This document shows positions 36,468-46,400 of a DNA stretch of 64,000 bases, piece after piece. How positions within the stretch are numbered: position 1 is the stretch's first letter; every line of letters begins with the position of its first letter. The DNA is from Flavobacterium sp. UBA7680 (GTDB taxonomy: Bacteria > Bacteroidota > Bacteroidia > Flavobacteriales > Flavobacteriaceae). The translations under genes and the position numbers were made by a program. The notes below the pieces were generated by a model. It was given only the letters and a program-made list of their open reading frames with translations, was not told where the DNA came from and searched no databases. The stretch spans positions 4,468 to 68,467 of the forward strand of contig NZ_DLHA01000008.1 of assembly GCF_002482975.1 (NCBI RefSeq). Direction: 5' to 3'.

Positions 36468-36537
36468 TTAATCAAATTTATTGTTTAGGTTTGTTGCCCT
36501 AAAAATTAGACTATTTTAATTAAAATATAAAACATAG

Positions 36538-37323
36538 ATGAATCAACCATTAGCATATGTTCATCCAGGCGCTAAAATCGCTAAAAATGTTGTAATTGAA
36601 CCTTTTACAACAATTCACAATAATGTTGTTATTGGAGACGGTACTTGGATTGGTTCAAATGTGACCATCATGGAAGGTGCTCGTATTGGTAAAAATTGTA
36701 ACATTTTTCCAGGAGCAGTAATTTCTGCGGTGCCGCAAGATTTAAAATTTGGAGGAGAAGATTCTCTTGCAATTATTGGAGATAACTGTACCATTAGAGA
36801 ATGTGTTACTATTAATAGAGGTACAGTAGCTTCTGGACAAACTATTTTGGGAAACAATTGTTTAGTTATGGCTTATGCTCACATTGCACACGATTGTGAG
36901 ATTGGTAATAACGCTATCATTGTAAATGGTGTTGCATTGGCAGGACACGTAGTTGTTGGTAATCACGCCGTAATTGGTGGTTTGGCAGCAATTCACCAAT
37001 TTATTCATATTGGAGATCACGCAATGATTTCTGGTGGATCTTTGGTAAGAAAAGATGTTCCTCCTTATACAAAAGCAGCTAAAGAACCATTATCATACGT
37101 TGGTATCAATTCAGTTGGTTTAAGAAGAAGAGGATTTAGTACTGAAAAAATTAGAGAAATTCAGGAAATTTACAGAATTTTATATCAAAAGAATTACAAT
37201 ACAACACAAGCTTTAAGTATTATTGAAGCAGAAATGGAAGCGACTCCTGAGAGAGATGAAATTCTAGATTTTATCAGAAATTCATCAAGAGGAATTATGA
37301 AAGGTTATTCAGGAAATTATTAA
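36538..37323 (+). CDS. lpxA: Acyl-ACP--UDP-N-acetylglucosamine O-acyltransferase LpxA
   Basis: A 261-residue beta-helix enzyme, the usual length, catalysing the first step of lipid A synthesis. It opens with LAYVHPGAKIAKNVVIEPFT, and the catalytic His motif is in LVMAYAHIAHDCEIGNN. The AAIHQFIHIGDHAMISGGS block and helical C-terminal domain (VGLRRRGFSTEKIREIQEIYRI) are all as expected. It follows lpxC/fabZ by 70 bp. Confidence 0.96.
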   Translation: MNQPLAYVHPGAKIAKNVVIEPFTTIHNNVVIGDGTWIGSNVTIMEGARIGKNCNIFPGAVISAVPQDLKFGGEDSLAIIGDNCTIRECVTINRGTVASGQTILGNNCLVMAYAHIAHDCEIGNNAIIVNGVALAGHVVVGNHAVIGGLAAIHQFIHIGDHAMISGGSLVRKDVPPYTKAAKEPLSYVGINSVGLRRRGFSTEKIREIQEIYRILYQKNYNTTQALSIIEAEMEATPERDEILDFIRNSSRGIMKGYSGNY

Positions 37324-37458
37324 TTTTAGAGTTTAGATTTCTGATTTTAGATTTCTAAACATTATAAATTAATTAAGCATTAAAACATTAAAAAAAAATA
37401 TGTAGATCAGTTTTTCAAAATCTAAAATCTACATTCAAAAATCTAAAATAAAAAACAA
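37324..37458. repeat. Spacer of AGATTTTAGATT-type repeats
   Basis: The lpxA-efp gap contains TTTAGATTTCTGATTTTAGA and, inverted, AAAATCTAAAATCTACATTC, forming a loose inverted pair. A similar sequence is upstream of recG (3155-3200). Confidence 0.6.
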
Positions 37459-38025
37459 ATGGCATCTACATCAGATATTAGAAACGGATTGTGTATTAAA
37501 TTTAATCACGATATCTATAAAATAGTCGAATTTCTTCACGTAAAACCTGGAAAAGGTCCAGCTTTCGTAAGAACTAAATTAAGAAGTTTAACTACAGGAA
37601 GAGTATTAGATAATACATTTTCTGCAGGTCATAAAATCGACGTTATTCGTGTAGAAACACATAATTATCAGTTTTTATATGCTGAAGGAGATGAATTTCA
37701 TTTTATGAATACAGAGACATTTGAACAAATTTCTTTGAATAAAAATATCTTGGATGCTCCGGGATTATTAAAAGAAGGAACAAGTGTAATGGTTCAGGTA
37801 AATACGGAAACAGATTTACCTTTATCAGTAGATATGCCATCTTCTGTAGTTCTTGAAGTTACTTACGCTGAACCGGGAGTAAAAGGAAATACAGCTACAA
37901 ACGCTACAAAAAATGCTACAGTAGAAACTGGTGCATCTGTAAACGTTCCGTTGTTCATCAACGAAGGTGATAAAATTAAAATCGATACTGCTTCAGGTTC
38001 TTACATGGAGCGTGTAAAAGAGTAG
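37459..38025 (+). CDS. efp: Elongation factor P
   Basis: A 188-residue factor that rescues ribosomes stalled on polyproline. It has the N-terminal KOW domain with the modified-loop sequence HVKPGKGPAFVRTKLR (the Lys of PGKG is the position modified in other bacteria), the OB domain, and the C-terminal signature NVPLFINEGDKIKIDTASGSYMERVK. It sits between lpxA and a second LpxD-like gene. Confidence 0.97.
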   Translation: MASTSDIRNGLCIKFNHDIYKIVEFLHVKPGKGPAFVRTKLRSLTTGRVLDNTFSAGHKIDVIRVETHNYQFLYAEGDEFHFMNTETFEQISLNKNILDAPGLLKEGTSVMVQVNTETDLPLSVDMPSSVVLEVTYAEPGVKGNTATNATKNATVETGASVNVPLFINEGDKIKIDTASGSYMERVKE

Positions 38026-38157
38026 TTTATTAATTAAGATAATTTGTCAATGAGTCAATTAGATAATGTGTGAATCGACAATTTGAACATTCATTCCTAA
38101 CTGACTCATTTTCTAATTGACACATTCTCTAATTGACAAATTTTCTAATTAAAAAAT
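38026..38157. repeat. Spacer of GTCAATTAGA-type inverted repeats
   Basis: GTCAATGAGTCAATTAGATA at 38047-38066 is echoed in reverse by CTGACTCATTTTCTAATTGA near 38100-38119, with further CTAATTGACA copies to about 38150. No gene. Confidence 0.6.
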
Positions 38158-39087
38158 ATGAAATTTCCAAAAGTTCACTCTTTAGAAGAAATTGCAAATT
38201 TGCTTAACTGCGAATTTATTGGTGACAAAAACTTTGAGGTTTTAGGCATGAACGAAATTCATGTTGTAGAACCAGGTGATATTGTTTTTGTTGACCATCC
38301 AAAATATTATGACAAAGCTTTACAATCTGCAGCAACAATTGTTTTAATAAATAAAAAGGTTGAATGCCCAGAAGGTAAAGCTCTTTTAATTTCTGATGAT
38401 CCTTTCAGAGATTTTAATACTTTAACGAGACATTTTAAACCATTCCAATTTGCAAATGTTGCGATTTCATCTTCAGCTAGTATTGGAGAAGGGACTGTAA
38501 TTCAGCCTAATAGTTTTATTGGTAATCATGTAAAAATCGGAAAAAACTGTTTGATTCACTCTAATGTTTCTATTTACGATCATACCGTAATTGGTGATAA
38601 CGTGATTATTCATGCCGGAACTATTCTAGGCGCAGATGCTTTTTATTATAAAAAACGTCCGGAAGGTTTCGATCAGTTAATTTCTGGCGGAAGAGTTGTA
38701 ATTGAAGATAATGTTGGGATTGGAGCACTTTGTACAATTGACAAAGGAGTTACGGGAGACACTACAATTAAAGAAGGTACAAAAATCGACAATCAAGTGC
38801 ATGTTGGACACGATTCTGTTATCGGAAAAAAATGTCTAATTGCCTCACAGACTGGTATTGCAGGCTGTGTTGTTATTGAAGATGAAGTTACAATTTGGGG
38901 ACAAGTTGGAACAACCAGCGGTATTACGATAGGAGCGAAGGCTGTTATTATGGGACAAACTGGAGTTACTAAATCGGTTGAAGGAGGAAAATCCTATTTT
39001 GGAACTCCAATTGAAGAATCAAGAGAAAAGTTAAAACAATTAGCCAATATCAAAAAGATTCCTGAAATTCTAAATAAATTGAAGTAA
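38158..39087 (+). CDS. Second LpxD-like acyltransferase
   Basis: A 309-residue left-handed beta-helix protein with the LpxD N-terminal domain (LEEIANLLNCEFIGD, EPGDIVFVDHPKYYDKAL) and hexapeptide repeats including VHVGHDSVIGKK, the equivalent of the LpxD catalytic-His segment. It is about 40 residues shorter than the lpxD at 34043 and diverged from it. Such second copies occur in flavobacteria. It may be a UDP-acylglucosamine N-acyltransferase with different acyl or sugar specificity; which of the two is the main LpxD is inferred from length and operon position. Confidence 0.82.
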   Translation: MKFPKVHSLEEIANLLNCEFIGDKNFEVLGMNEIHVVEPGDIVFVDHPKYYDKALQSAATIVLINKKVECPEGKALLISDDPFRDFNTLTRHFKPFQFANVAISSSASIGEGTVIQPNSFIGNHVKIGKNCLIHSNVSIYDHTVIGDNVIIHAGTILGADAFYYKKRPEGFDQLISGGRVVIEDNVGIGALCTIDKGVTGDTTIKEGTKIDNQVHVGHDSVIGKKCLIASQTGIAGCVVIEDEVTIWGQVGTTSGITIGAKAVIMGQTGVTKSVEGGKSYFGTPIEESREKLKQLANIKKIPEILNKLK

Positions 39088-39088
39088 T

Positions 39089-39451
39089 ATGTCTATAAAA
39101 GAGTTTGTTCAAAAATTTTATAAGTCGGATGCCTTAATTGATAGTGAAATTTTAAAAACGTATCTGCATCCAGAGGTAATCATTGAATGGAACAGTACGA
39201 AAGGTTTTATTCAGTTAGATCATAATGCTATAGTTGAATTAACAAATGAACTCAGCAGAGCTTATGTGCGTTCTAAAGTTAGAATCAGCCACATTCTTGC
39301 CGAAGATGACTTAGTTTCAGTACGTTATTCTCATTATGTAAAAACAATCGAGAATCCGCGTGAGGAAATGTTATTGGCGCATTTTTCAACGATTTGGCAA
39401 ATAAAAGATGATAAGCTTTATAGAGGTTATCAAATGAGTCAATTTTCTTAA
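39089..39451 (+). CDS. NTF2-like (SnoaL-type) small protein
   Basis: A 120-residue protein with the alpha+beta cone pattern of the NTF2/SnoaL superfamily: FVQKFYKSDALID, LHPEVIIEWNSTKGF, DDLVSVRYSHYVKT and HFSTIWQIKDDKLYRGYQM. It starts 1 bp after the LpxD-like gene and is surely cotranscribed. Function unknown. Confidence 0.75.
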   Translation: MSIKEFVQKFYKSDALIDSEILKTYLHPEVIIEWNSTKGFIQLDHNAIVELTNELSRAYVRSKVRISHILAEDDLVSVRYSHYVKTIENPREEMLLAHFSTIWQIKDDKLYRGYQMSQFS

Positions 39452-39494
39452 TATTTTTTTGACAATAAAAGAGGCAAATTACATTACAAAACCT

Positions 39495-39502
39495 TATTTT
39501 TG
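39495..39502 (+). promoter_or_regulatory. Possible -7 promoter element for sucD, TATTTTTG
   Basis: TAnnTTTG match 35 bp before the ATG at 39538. Confidence 0.5.
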
Positions 39503-39537
39503 CAACACAATTTTAAAAACTACATAAAATATATATC

Positions 39538-40410
39538 ATGAGTGTTTTAGTTAATAAAGATTCCAAAATAATTGTTCAGGGATTTACAGGAAGCGAAGGT
39601 ACTTTCCACGCTTCTCAAATGATTGAGTACGGTACTAATGTTGTTGGTGGTGTTACTCCGGGAAAAGGAGGAACTAGCCATTTAGACCGTCCGGTTTTTA
39701 ATACAGTAAAAGATGCTGTAGATCAAGCCGGAGCTGATACTTCTATCATTTTTGTTCCGCCAGCTTTTGCTGCTGATGCAATTATGGAAGCTGCTGATGC
39801 CGGAATTAAAGTAATTATTGCTATTACAGAAGGAATTCCTGTAGCAGATATGATTAAAGCAAATAATTATGTTAAAGAAAGAAATTCTAGATTAATTGGT
39901 CCAAACTGTCCAGGTGTTATCACTCCGGGAGAAGCTAAAGTTGGTATTATGCCAGGTTTCGTTTTCAAAAAAGGAACAGTTGGTATCGTTTCTAAATCTG
40001 GAACTTTAACTTACGAAGCTGCTGACCAGGTTGTAAAACAAGGTTTAGGAATTACTACAGCTATTGGTATTGGTGGAGATCCAATCATTGGAACTACAAC
40101 TAAAGAAGCTGTTGAATTATTAATGAACGATCCAGAAACTGAAGCGATCATTATGATTGGTGAAATTGGAGGTCAATTAGAAGCTGATGCTGCAAGATGG
40201 GTAAAAGCTGATGGTAACCGTAAACCAGTTATTGGTTTTATCGCTGGAGAAACTGCTCCTGCTGGTAGAACAATGGGTCACGCAGGTGCTATTGTTGGTG
40301 GTTCTGATGATACAGCTGCTGCTAAAAAACAAATTATGAGAGACAACGGAATTTACGTTGTTGATTCACCAGCTGAAATTGGTAAAAAAGTAAAAGAAGT
40401 ATTAGGATAA
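39538..40410 (+). CDS. sucD: Succinate--CoA ligase subunit alpha
   Basis: A 290-residue TCA-cycle subunit that binds CoA and carries the phosphohistidine. FTGSEGTFHASQMIEYGTNVVGGVTPGKGG is the CoA-binding Rossmann start, LIGPNCPGVITP follows, and the active-site His lies in GRTMGHAGAIVGG near residue 243. The beta subunit gene sucC is not in the window; separation of the two genes is common in this group. Confidence 0.96.
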   Translation: MSVLVNKDSKIIVQGFTGSEGTFHASQMIEYGTNVVGGVTPGKGGTSHLDRPVFNTVKDAVDQAGADTSIIFVPPAFAADAIMEAADAGIKVIIAITEGIPVADMIKANNYVKERNSRLIGPNCPGVITPGEAKVGIMPGFVFKKGTVGIVSKSGTLTYEAADQVVKQGLGITTAIGIGGDPIIGTTTKEAVELLMNDPETEAIIMIGEIGGQLEADAARWVKADGNRKPVIGFIAGETAPAGRTMGHAGAIVGGSDDTAAAKKQIMRDNGIYVVDSPAEIGKKVKEVLG

Positions 40411-40438
40411 TCTCCAAATATTCAAAATAACAAATTCC

Positions 40439-40470
40439 AAAAAGTCTCAATATTTTGTTGAGACTTTTTT
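40439..40470 (+). terminator. Rho-independent terminator after sucD
   Basis: AAAAAGTCTCAA / TTGAGACTTTTTT hairpin starting 29 bp after the stop. It is followed by a copy of the CTTAGAATCTTAGCACCTCAG repeat (40504-40537). Confidence 0.9.
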
Positions 40471-40547
40471 ACATTTTAAAGGCTGAGGCGCAAAAAGAAA
40501 AAACTTAGAATCTTAGCACCTCAGTATCTTAGAAACTTAAAAAAGAA

Positions 40548-40979
40548 ATGATGAGTAAAGAATTAGAAAAGTTTAAAGCAAGTAATAGTTTTACTTTTAC
40601 TGTAAATGATAGTTTAGAAGAAGTTTGCAATGCTCCGGAAGGAAGTGCTGGAATCTTTGTAGTTTATGAAATTGACGGAGATGCAAAAGAATTAATCATG
40701 GTAGGTTCTACAGGAACTGTTCAAAATGATGGAACGCTAAAAAGCAAAAATGGCGGATTATACGATAAAATTGTAAACGGACACCAATTTGCTAAAACAG
40801 GAAGAAAATATTCATGGCCGGCTCAAATGAAATTAGAGAATATTTCTGTTCTTGAAGTAGTTTGGTACGAAACTTTTAATGCAGATGTAAAAGCAATTCC
40901 AACTGCAGTTGAAGGACAGGTTTTGCAAAATTTCTTAGATGAAAATGCAAAATTACCAAGATGGAATGTGGCTTTTTAA
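40548..40979 (+). CDS. Hypothetical protein with a divergent GIY-YIG-like fold
   Basis: This 143-residue protein is not a family I can name. After a helical N-terminus, SAGIFVVYEIDGDAKELIMVGSTG resembles the GIY...YIG strands of GIY-YIG nucleases. It is followed by GGLYDKIVNGHQF, then LEVVWYETFNAD and a Glu in AVEGQVLQNFLDE at the place of the catalytic Glu. The usual YIG is MVG and the catalytic Arg is not obvious, so it may be a binding rather than cutting version. A second ATG at 40551 is an equally good start. Confidence 0.6.
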   Translation: MMSKELEKFKASNSFTFTVNDSLEEVCNAPEGSAGIFVVYEIDGDAKELIMVGSTGTVQNDGTLKSKNGGLYDKIVNGHQFAKTGRKYSWPAQMKLENISVLEVVWYETFNADVKAIPTAVEGQVLQNFLDENAKLPRWNVAF

Positions 40980-40999
40980 GCTGAACTTAATAAATATAG

Positions 41000-41032
41000 A
41001 AAAGCCTTGCTAGAACTTAGCAGGGCTTTTTT
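41000..41032 (+). terminator. Rho-independent terminator after the GIY-YIG-like gene
   Basis: AAAAGCCTTGCTA / TAGCAGGGCTTTT hairpin with one G-T pair and a T run, 21 bp after the stop. Confidence 0.9.
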
Positions 41033-41332
41033 GTTTTAAAACCTCTATGTATAGATTTTATATAAAATGCAATTCTATTTAATTAAGATAAATCTTATAT
41101 TTTATGGATTAATTTTAGTTAAATAATAATTTTAACATTTCCTTAAGAACCCAGTTATATCAACCAAAGAGGCAGTTTTCCATATTAGGAAACTGTCTCT
41201 TTTGTGTAAAATAATTGTTTTTAAGTTTTTGCTTTTATATATTTATCGAACAAAAGTAAATGATAATGTTAAAATAATGTATTCTCTGCATTAAGGAACA
41301 TTGCCTTTGCAGAACTATAAGCCCCCCAAAAT
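41033..41332 (+). other. 300-bp gene-free region upstream of the sigma factor gene, with an orphan hairpin
   Basis: AT-rich, with no recognisable promoter of the TAnnTTTG type. It contains one strong hairpin at 41166-41203 (see separate entry). Only a 19-codon open frame at 41067, without support, is seen. Confidence 0.5.
41166..41203 (+). terminator. Terminator-like hairpin of unknown parent transcript
   Basis: AAAGAGGCAGTTTTCC pairs with GGAAACTGTCTCTTT, then TTTTG. It lies 133 bp after the previous terminator and 130 bp before the sigma factor start. It could end a small RNA, or act as an attenuator or processing site for the sigma factor transcript. Confidence 0.65.
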
Positions 41333-41944
41333 ATGAAGACGCGAATCCTGCCGATCAATGCTATTGATGACAATACACTTTGGAATAACTTAATAGATGG
41401 AGATGAAAAATCATTTTCGTTATTGTTCGAAAGATACTATAGTGATCTTGTAAATTATGGAAATTCCCTTTCTCCATACGCCGAAAAAGTACAAGATTGT
41501 ATTCAGGATGTTTTTACAGATATTTGGGTTTATCGCAATTCCCTGCAGGAATCAGTAGTGGTAAAAGCTTATTTATTATCGAGCGTTCGAAAAAGAATTG
41601 CCCGTTTGTATGAACGTGATCATATTTTTAGAAAAACGGCAAGTACAGATGCGATTGCTTTTCTTTTAGAATTTTCTGTAGAAAACGAACTTCTGGACGA
41701 CGATTATGCAGCGAAGGAAAAAGTAATATATCTAAACAAATTACTTAACGAATTACCTGCCAGACAAAAAGAAGCACTTTATTTACGTTATCACCAAGGT
41801 TTATCTGTAGAACAAATTGCAGAAATGCTGGATGTTAATTATCAGTCGGCAAGTAATTTACTGCACCGTGGTTTACTGACTCTTCGTAAAGAATGGAAGG
41901 GTAGTTTTGCCTTAATCACACTACTATTTTCAAGCACTCTTTAA
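41333..41944 (+). CDS. ECF RNA polymerase sigma factor (FecI-like)
   Basis: A 203-residue sigma-70 family protein. Region 2 is about residues 25-90 (FSLLFERYYSDLVNYGNSL, DCIQDVFTDIWVYRNSL). Region 4 is about residues 138-190 (LPARQKEALYLRYHQGLSVEQIAEMLDVNYQSASNLLHRGLLTLRKE). It has the Bacteroidota FecI-like form. It is followed after 90 bp by a FecR anti-sigma gene and then a SusC gene with a signalling domain, so it is expected to direct transcription of that uptake operon. Confidence 0.93.
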   Translation: MKTRILPINAIDDNTLWNNLIDGDEKSFSLLFERYYSDLVNYGNSLSPYAEKVQDCIQDVFTDIWVYRNSLQESVVVKAYLLSSVRKRIARLYERDHIFRKTASTDAIAFLLEFSVENELLDDDYAAKEKVIYLNKLLNELPARQKEALYLRYHQGLSVEQIAEMLDVNYQSASNLLHRGLLTLRKEWKGSFALITLLFSSTL

Positions 41945-42034
41945 AAAAAGTTAAAAAAACTTAAAAAAAATCATAATTTGGTGAGTATATAATAAGAAAG
42001 CTGTCCTCTATGTTTTTGTAACCTTATTTTTTAG

Positions 42035-43147
42035 ATGCAAAAACGTAATAAATATACCGAAATAGAAGATTTTTTATCTGATGAATCATTCCAATCGTGG
42101 GTTTTATCCAAAATTGATGAAGATGGCTGGGAAGAGTGGACTTTAGAAAGCCGCCAGCGTGCTAAATTAGTTGAAGATGCACGATTACTGCTTCTGGCAA
42201 TGAAAGTTCCCGAAAACAATCTTTCAAGCTCTGATATTCACAGGGCGTTGCACAATACCTGGATCAAAGTTCGAGATAAAGAAAATCAAAAAACTTTAGA
42301 AAATTTAAAAGTTAAGTTTTTCCGCAGACAATTTCTGTCTGGCGTAGCAGCAACATTGTTTTTTGCTTTTATGGCTGTTTGGTTTTATAACAGCTATTTT
42401 AAAACCGAAAGTACCGTTGTAACCTATAAAGAACTTATTGACGAAAACAGCGAAGGATTAGTTGAGCAAACTAATAATTCTGACAAACCTCAAATTATTA
42501 CCTTATCAGACGGCAGTTCTGTATTACTGCAGCCTAACAGTAAATTAAGTTATCCTAAAATCTTTACCGGAAACGAAAGAAAGGTGTATTTATCCGGCGA
42601 AGGTTTCTTTGAAATTAGTAAAAATCCCCACAAACCATTCTTCGTTTATGCAAACGAAATTGTTACCAAGGTTGTTGGAACTAGTTTTAGAGTTAAAGCT
42701 TATTCTGACCAGCCTGATGTAGAAATTCTTGTTCGCACCGGTAAAGTTAAGGTAAAGTCAAATGAACTGGTTTCTAAATCTGATGAAGAAGAAATTATCT
42801 TACTGCCTAATCAGGCATTACGATTTTTGCGAAGCGATTTAAAGTTTAATAAAATTACCAATATTACTCAGGATGCAGCTTTAACTCAAAGTGTTGGAAA
42901 CATCGAACAGTTGAGTTTTGAATTTAATGATATTCCGGTTTCGCAGATTTTTGAAACAATAGAGCAGGCTTACTTAGTAAATATCGATTATCCAAAAAAT
43001 AAATTAACTGACTGCCACTTAACGACATCATTAAGTGATCAGCCTTTAACAGAAAAACTAAAAATTGTCTGTAAAAGCATAGGCAATAATACCAGTTTTG
43101 AAATGAATGGGAACCAAATAATTATTACCTCAGACGGTTGTAATTAA
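42035..43147 (+). CDS. FecR family anti-sigma factor
   Basis: A 370-residue inner-membrane protein. A cytoplasmic N-terminus of about 100 residues would bind the sigma factor. One membrane segment follows (FLSGVAATLFFAFMAVWFY), then the periplasmic FecR domain (ITLSDGSSVLLQPNSKLSYPK, EGFFEISKNPHKPFFVYA, VVGTSFRVKAY) and the C-terminal DUF4974-type domain (LSFEFNDIPVSQIFETIEQAYLVNIDY). It relays the state of the outer-membrane receptor to the sigma factor. Confidence 0.93.
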   Translation: MQKRNKYTEIEDFLSDESFQSWVLSKIDEDGWEEWTLESRQRAKLVEDARLLLLAMKVPENNLSSSDIHRALHNTWIKVRDKENQKTLENLKVKFFRRQFLSGVAATLFFAFMAVWFYNSYFKTESTVVTYKELIDENSEGLVEQTNNSDKPQIITLSDGSSVLLQPNSKLSYPKIFTGNERKVYLSGEGFFEISKNPHKPFFVYANEIVTKVVGTSFRVKAYSDQPDVEILVRTGKVKVKSNELVSKSDEEEIILLPNQALRFLRSDLKFNKITNITQDAALTQSVGNIEQLSFEFNDIPVSQIFETIEQAYLVNIDYPKNKLTDCHLTTSLSDQPLTEKLKIVCKSIGNNTSFEMNGNQIIITSDGCN

Positions 43148-43463
43148 TCTTTTTTAGTGTAACTGTAATTACACCAAAAATACCCTTGTTTCTAATAATT
43201 AATTTTTCGAAGTAAAGCCTTTCATTTCTTGGAAGAAATGTAATTTATTTCACCAAAATAACAACCAAAAACTAAACTCAACCAAAAACTAAACTCAACC
43301 AGAAATAACTAAATGCCTATGTAAAAGTGAATACCATAAAAAAAGTGCCGAAATGCTGTAACATTATCGACACTTCATTAAATCGAATTTCTCTCTGTAA
43401 AGAGTTATTCATACGTTTCTTAAAATACACTCGAATCAGTATTAATCAAAACAAATCAAAATT
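43148..43463 (+). promoter_or_regulatory. 316-bp region upstream of susC with a 17-bp tandem repeat
   Basis: No gene. A perfect 17-bp direct repeat (AACCAAAAACTAAACTC) occurs at 43263-43279 and 43280-43296, followed by a partial third unit (AACCAGAAAT). This region should hold the ECF-dependent promoter of the susC operon, but I see no TAnnTTTG element, consistent with an alternative sigma factor. Confidence 0.5.
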
Positions 43464-46400
43464 ATGAAAAAACCAGTTGTTAAACAACGATTACTCCATA
43501 GAATCATGAAAATAACACTATTTCAGTTTGTCTTAGCACTTGTGTTTTCAAGCTTTGCAGTGGCAAATAATGTAAATGGGCAAAAGAAATTAGATACCAA
43601 AGTTACAATTACAGTTGAAAATTTGACTCTTGATAATGCTTTGTCTAAAATTGAAAAGTCTGCACATGTAAAGTTTTCGTATAACTCAAGACTTCCTCAG
43701 TTGAGTAACAAAGTAAGTATAGAGGCCAATCAGGAAACGCTTTCAAGTATATTGAGCAGAGTTCTGGTTCCATTTAATATTACATTTTCAGAAGTAAGCA
43801 ATCAGATTATTTTGCAAAAAACTGCCAGCGCAGATCCATTTGCAAGTGCTGATAACCATGATACACTTTTTGAAGTATTAACTGCAGGTCCAATTATCAA
43901 AGGTAAAGTTACAGACCAGTCAGGAAGCCCGCTTCCTGGAGCTACAGTTATGGCAAAAGGTACTAAAATAGCAGTATTAACAGATTTTGATGGTAATTTT
44001 TCTATCGAAATGCCTGCAAATTCAACAGGACTTATCATTTCTTACGTAGGTATGGACACGAAAGAAATTGGTATAGAAAATACTACACCAACCGTAGTAC
44101 TTAGTGAAGTAGGACAAAACTTAAAAGAAGTTGTAGTAACAACAGGTTACGAAAAAACATCAAAAAGAACCTTTACAGGAGCAATCAGTAAAATTTCTGG
44201 TGCCGAATTAAAAGTGGATGGTGTTGTTGACGTAAGCAGAATGATTGAAGGTAAAGCAGCAGGGGTTACAGTACAAAACGTTACAGGAACATTTGGTACA
44301 GCTCCAAAAATTACAGTTCGTGGATCGTCTTCTATCTTTGGAGATACAAAACCATTATGGGTTATTGATGGTGTAGTTCAGGAAGATATTATCAATATGT
44401 CATTTGCAGATTTAGCATCTGGAAACTCAGAAACATTATTAAGTTCATCTGTAGCAGGTTTAAATGCAAATGATATTCAAAGCATTGAGATCCTTAAAGA
44501 TGCATCGGCAACTTCTATCTATGGTTCAAGATCATTAAACGGAGTTGTGGTTGTAACAACAAAACAAGGTCGTAGAGATGCTCCTTTAAAAATTACTTAC
44601 GGTTTAGAGCAAACTGTTAGAGCGGTGCCAAACTACAGCCAATATGATATTTTAAATTCTCAGGAATCTATGAGTATTTTAAAAGAAATGGAACAAAAAG
44701 GATATTTAGATTTACCTTCAACAGTAAACGGAAGATACGGTGGAGCTTATAACATTTTAGGGAGAGCAATCAACACTTACGTACCAGAAACTGGAGGATA
44801 TTTAGTAAACAATGATCCTGTAAGCCGTAACAATTTCTTGAAAAAATACGAATTAGCAAATACAGACTGGTTTGGTGTTTTGTTTAGACCATCTATTACA
44901 CAAAACCACTCTTTAAGTTTTTCTGGTGGTGGAAAAAACAACACATTCTACGCATCTTTAGGATATTATACAGATCCGGGATGGACAATTGCTGATGATG
45001 TAAAACAAATTTCAAGTAATATTAAAGGAACATTTTATGTAAACGATAAATTGAATATTACATTATCTACATTGGCCTCTATTCGTGATCAGGGCGCTCC
45101 TGGAAGTTACGAAAGTGAGAAAGACGTAGTTTTTGGAAAAGTAACTCGTGATTTCGATATCAACCCGTTTAACTATGTATTAAACACAAGTAGAACATTA
45201 CGTCCTTATGACGAAAATGGAAACTTAGAATACTACAGAAACAACTGGGCTAAAATGAATATCATCAATGAGTTGAAAAACAACTACATGGAAATCGAAG
45301 TAAAAGATATCCGTTTCCAGTTAGATCTTGATTATAAAATTACGCCGCATTTAACGTATAACTTAACAGGTTCAGCACGTTACGCAAACACAAGCCGCGA
45401 ACATAAAATTTTAGAAAACTCAAACGTAGTGGGTGCTTACAAAGCTGGAACTCCAGATGGAGAAGATGGTGTAAACACATTAGTAAGAGATCAGAATATT
45501 TTCTTATACCAGGATCCAAATGATTTAACAGCGCCAAAAGTTTCTGTTTTACCAAATGGAGGTTTCTTAAGAAAATTTACAAACGACATGACATCTTATA
45601 ACTTAAGAAATAGTGTTAACTATAGAAATGTTTTCGCAGATAAACACGAAGTAGAAGGTTTATTTGGAACAGAGATGAGAGTTGTAGACAGAACAAGCGA
45701 TCAATTTACCGCTGCAGGTTTACAATACGACAGAGGTTTAACAGCTTTTACAGATCCAAGAATCATTGAAAAAATCATTAATGGTGGAGATTCTTACTAC
45801 GGATTTAATGAAGAAAAAGAAAGAACAGTAGGTTTCTTCGGAAAAATTGGATACACATACGATCGTCGTTATACAGCTTCTGTAACAGGACGTTATGACG
45901 GATCAAACAGACAAGGAAACAGCGATTCTTCAAGATGGTTACCAACGTATACTTTTAGTGGAAAATGGAACGTTGCCGAAGAAAGCTTCATGAAAAACGT
46001 TGAGTCAGTAAATACATTGGCAGTTAGAGCTTCTTACGGTTTAACAGCTACTGCAGGACCTGCAACAAACTCATTGGCAATTTACAAAAGTGCTATTACA
46101 GATCGTTTTGGTCTTGATGACAGAGAAACTGGAATTAGAATTGACGAATTACAAAACAGTGATTTAACTTGGGAAAAACAATTTGAAACAAACATTGGTC
46201 TTGACCTTGGAATGTTCAATAATAGAGTACAGTTAACAACTGATATTTACCGTCGTAAAGCATTTGACTTAGTTGATTATGTAATTACTTCAGGAATTGG
46301 AGGACAAAGAATCAGACAAGGAAACAATGCCGATATGGAAACTAAAGGTTTAGAGGTTGGTATTACAACTAAAAATATTGACAACCAAGATTTTAAATGG

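Noticed and set aside
41067..41126. 19-codon frame before the orphan hairpin, considered as a leader peptide
   Set aside because: No run of one regulatory amino acid and no antiterminator pairing found, unlike the His leader at 63849.
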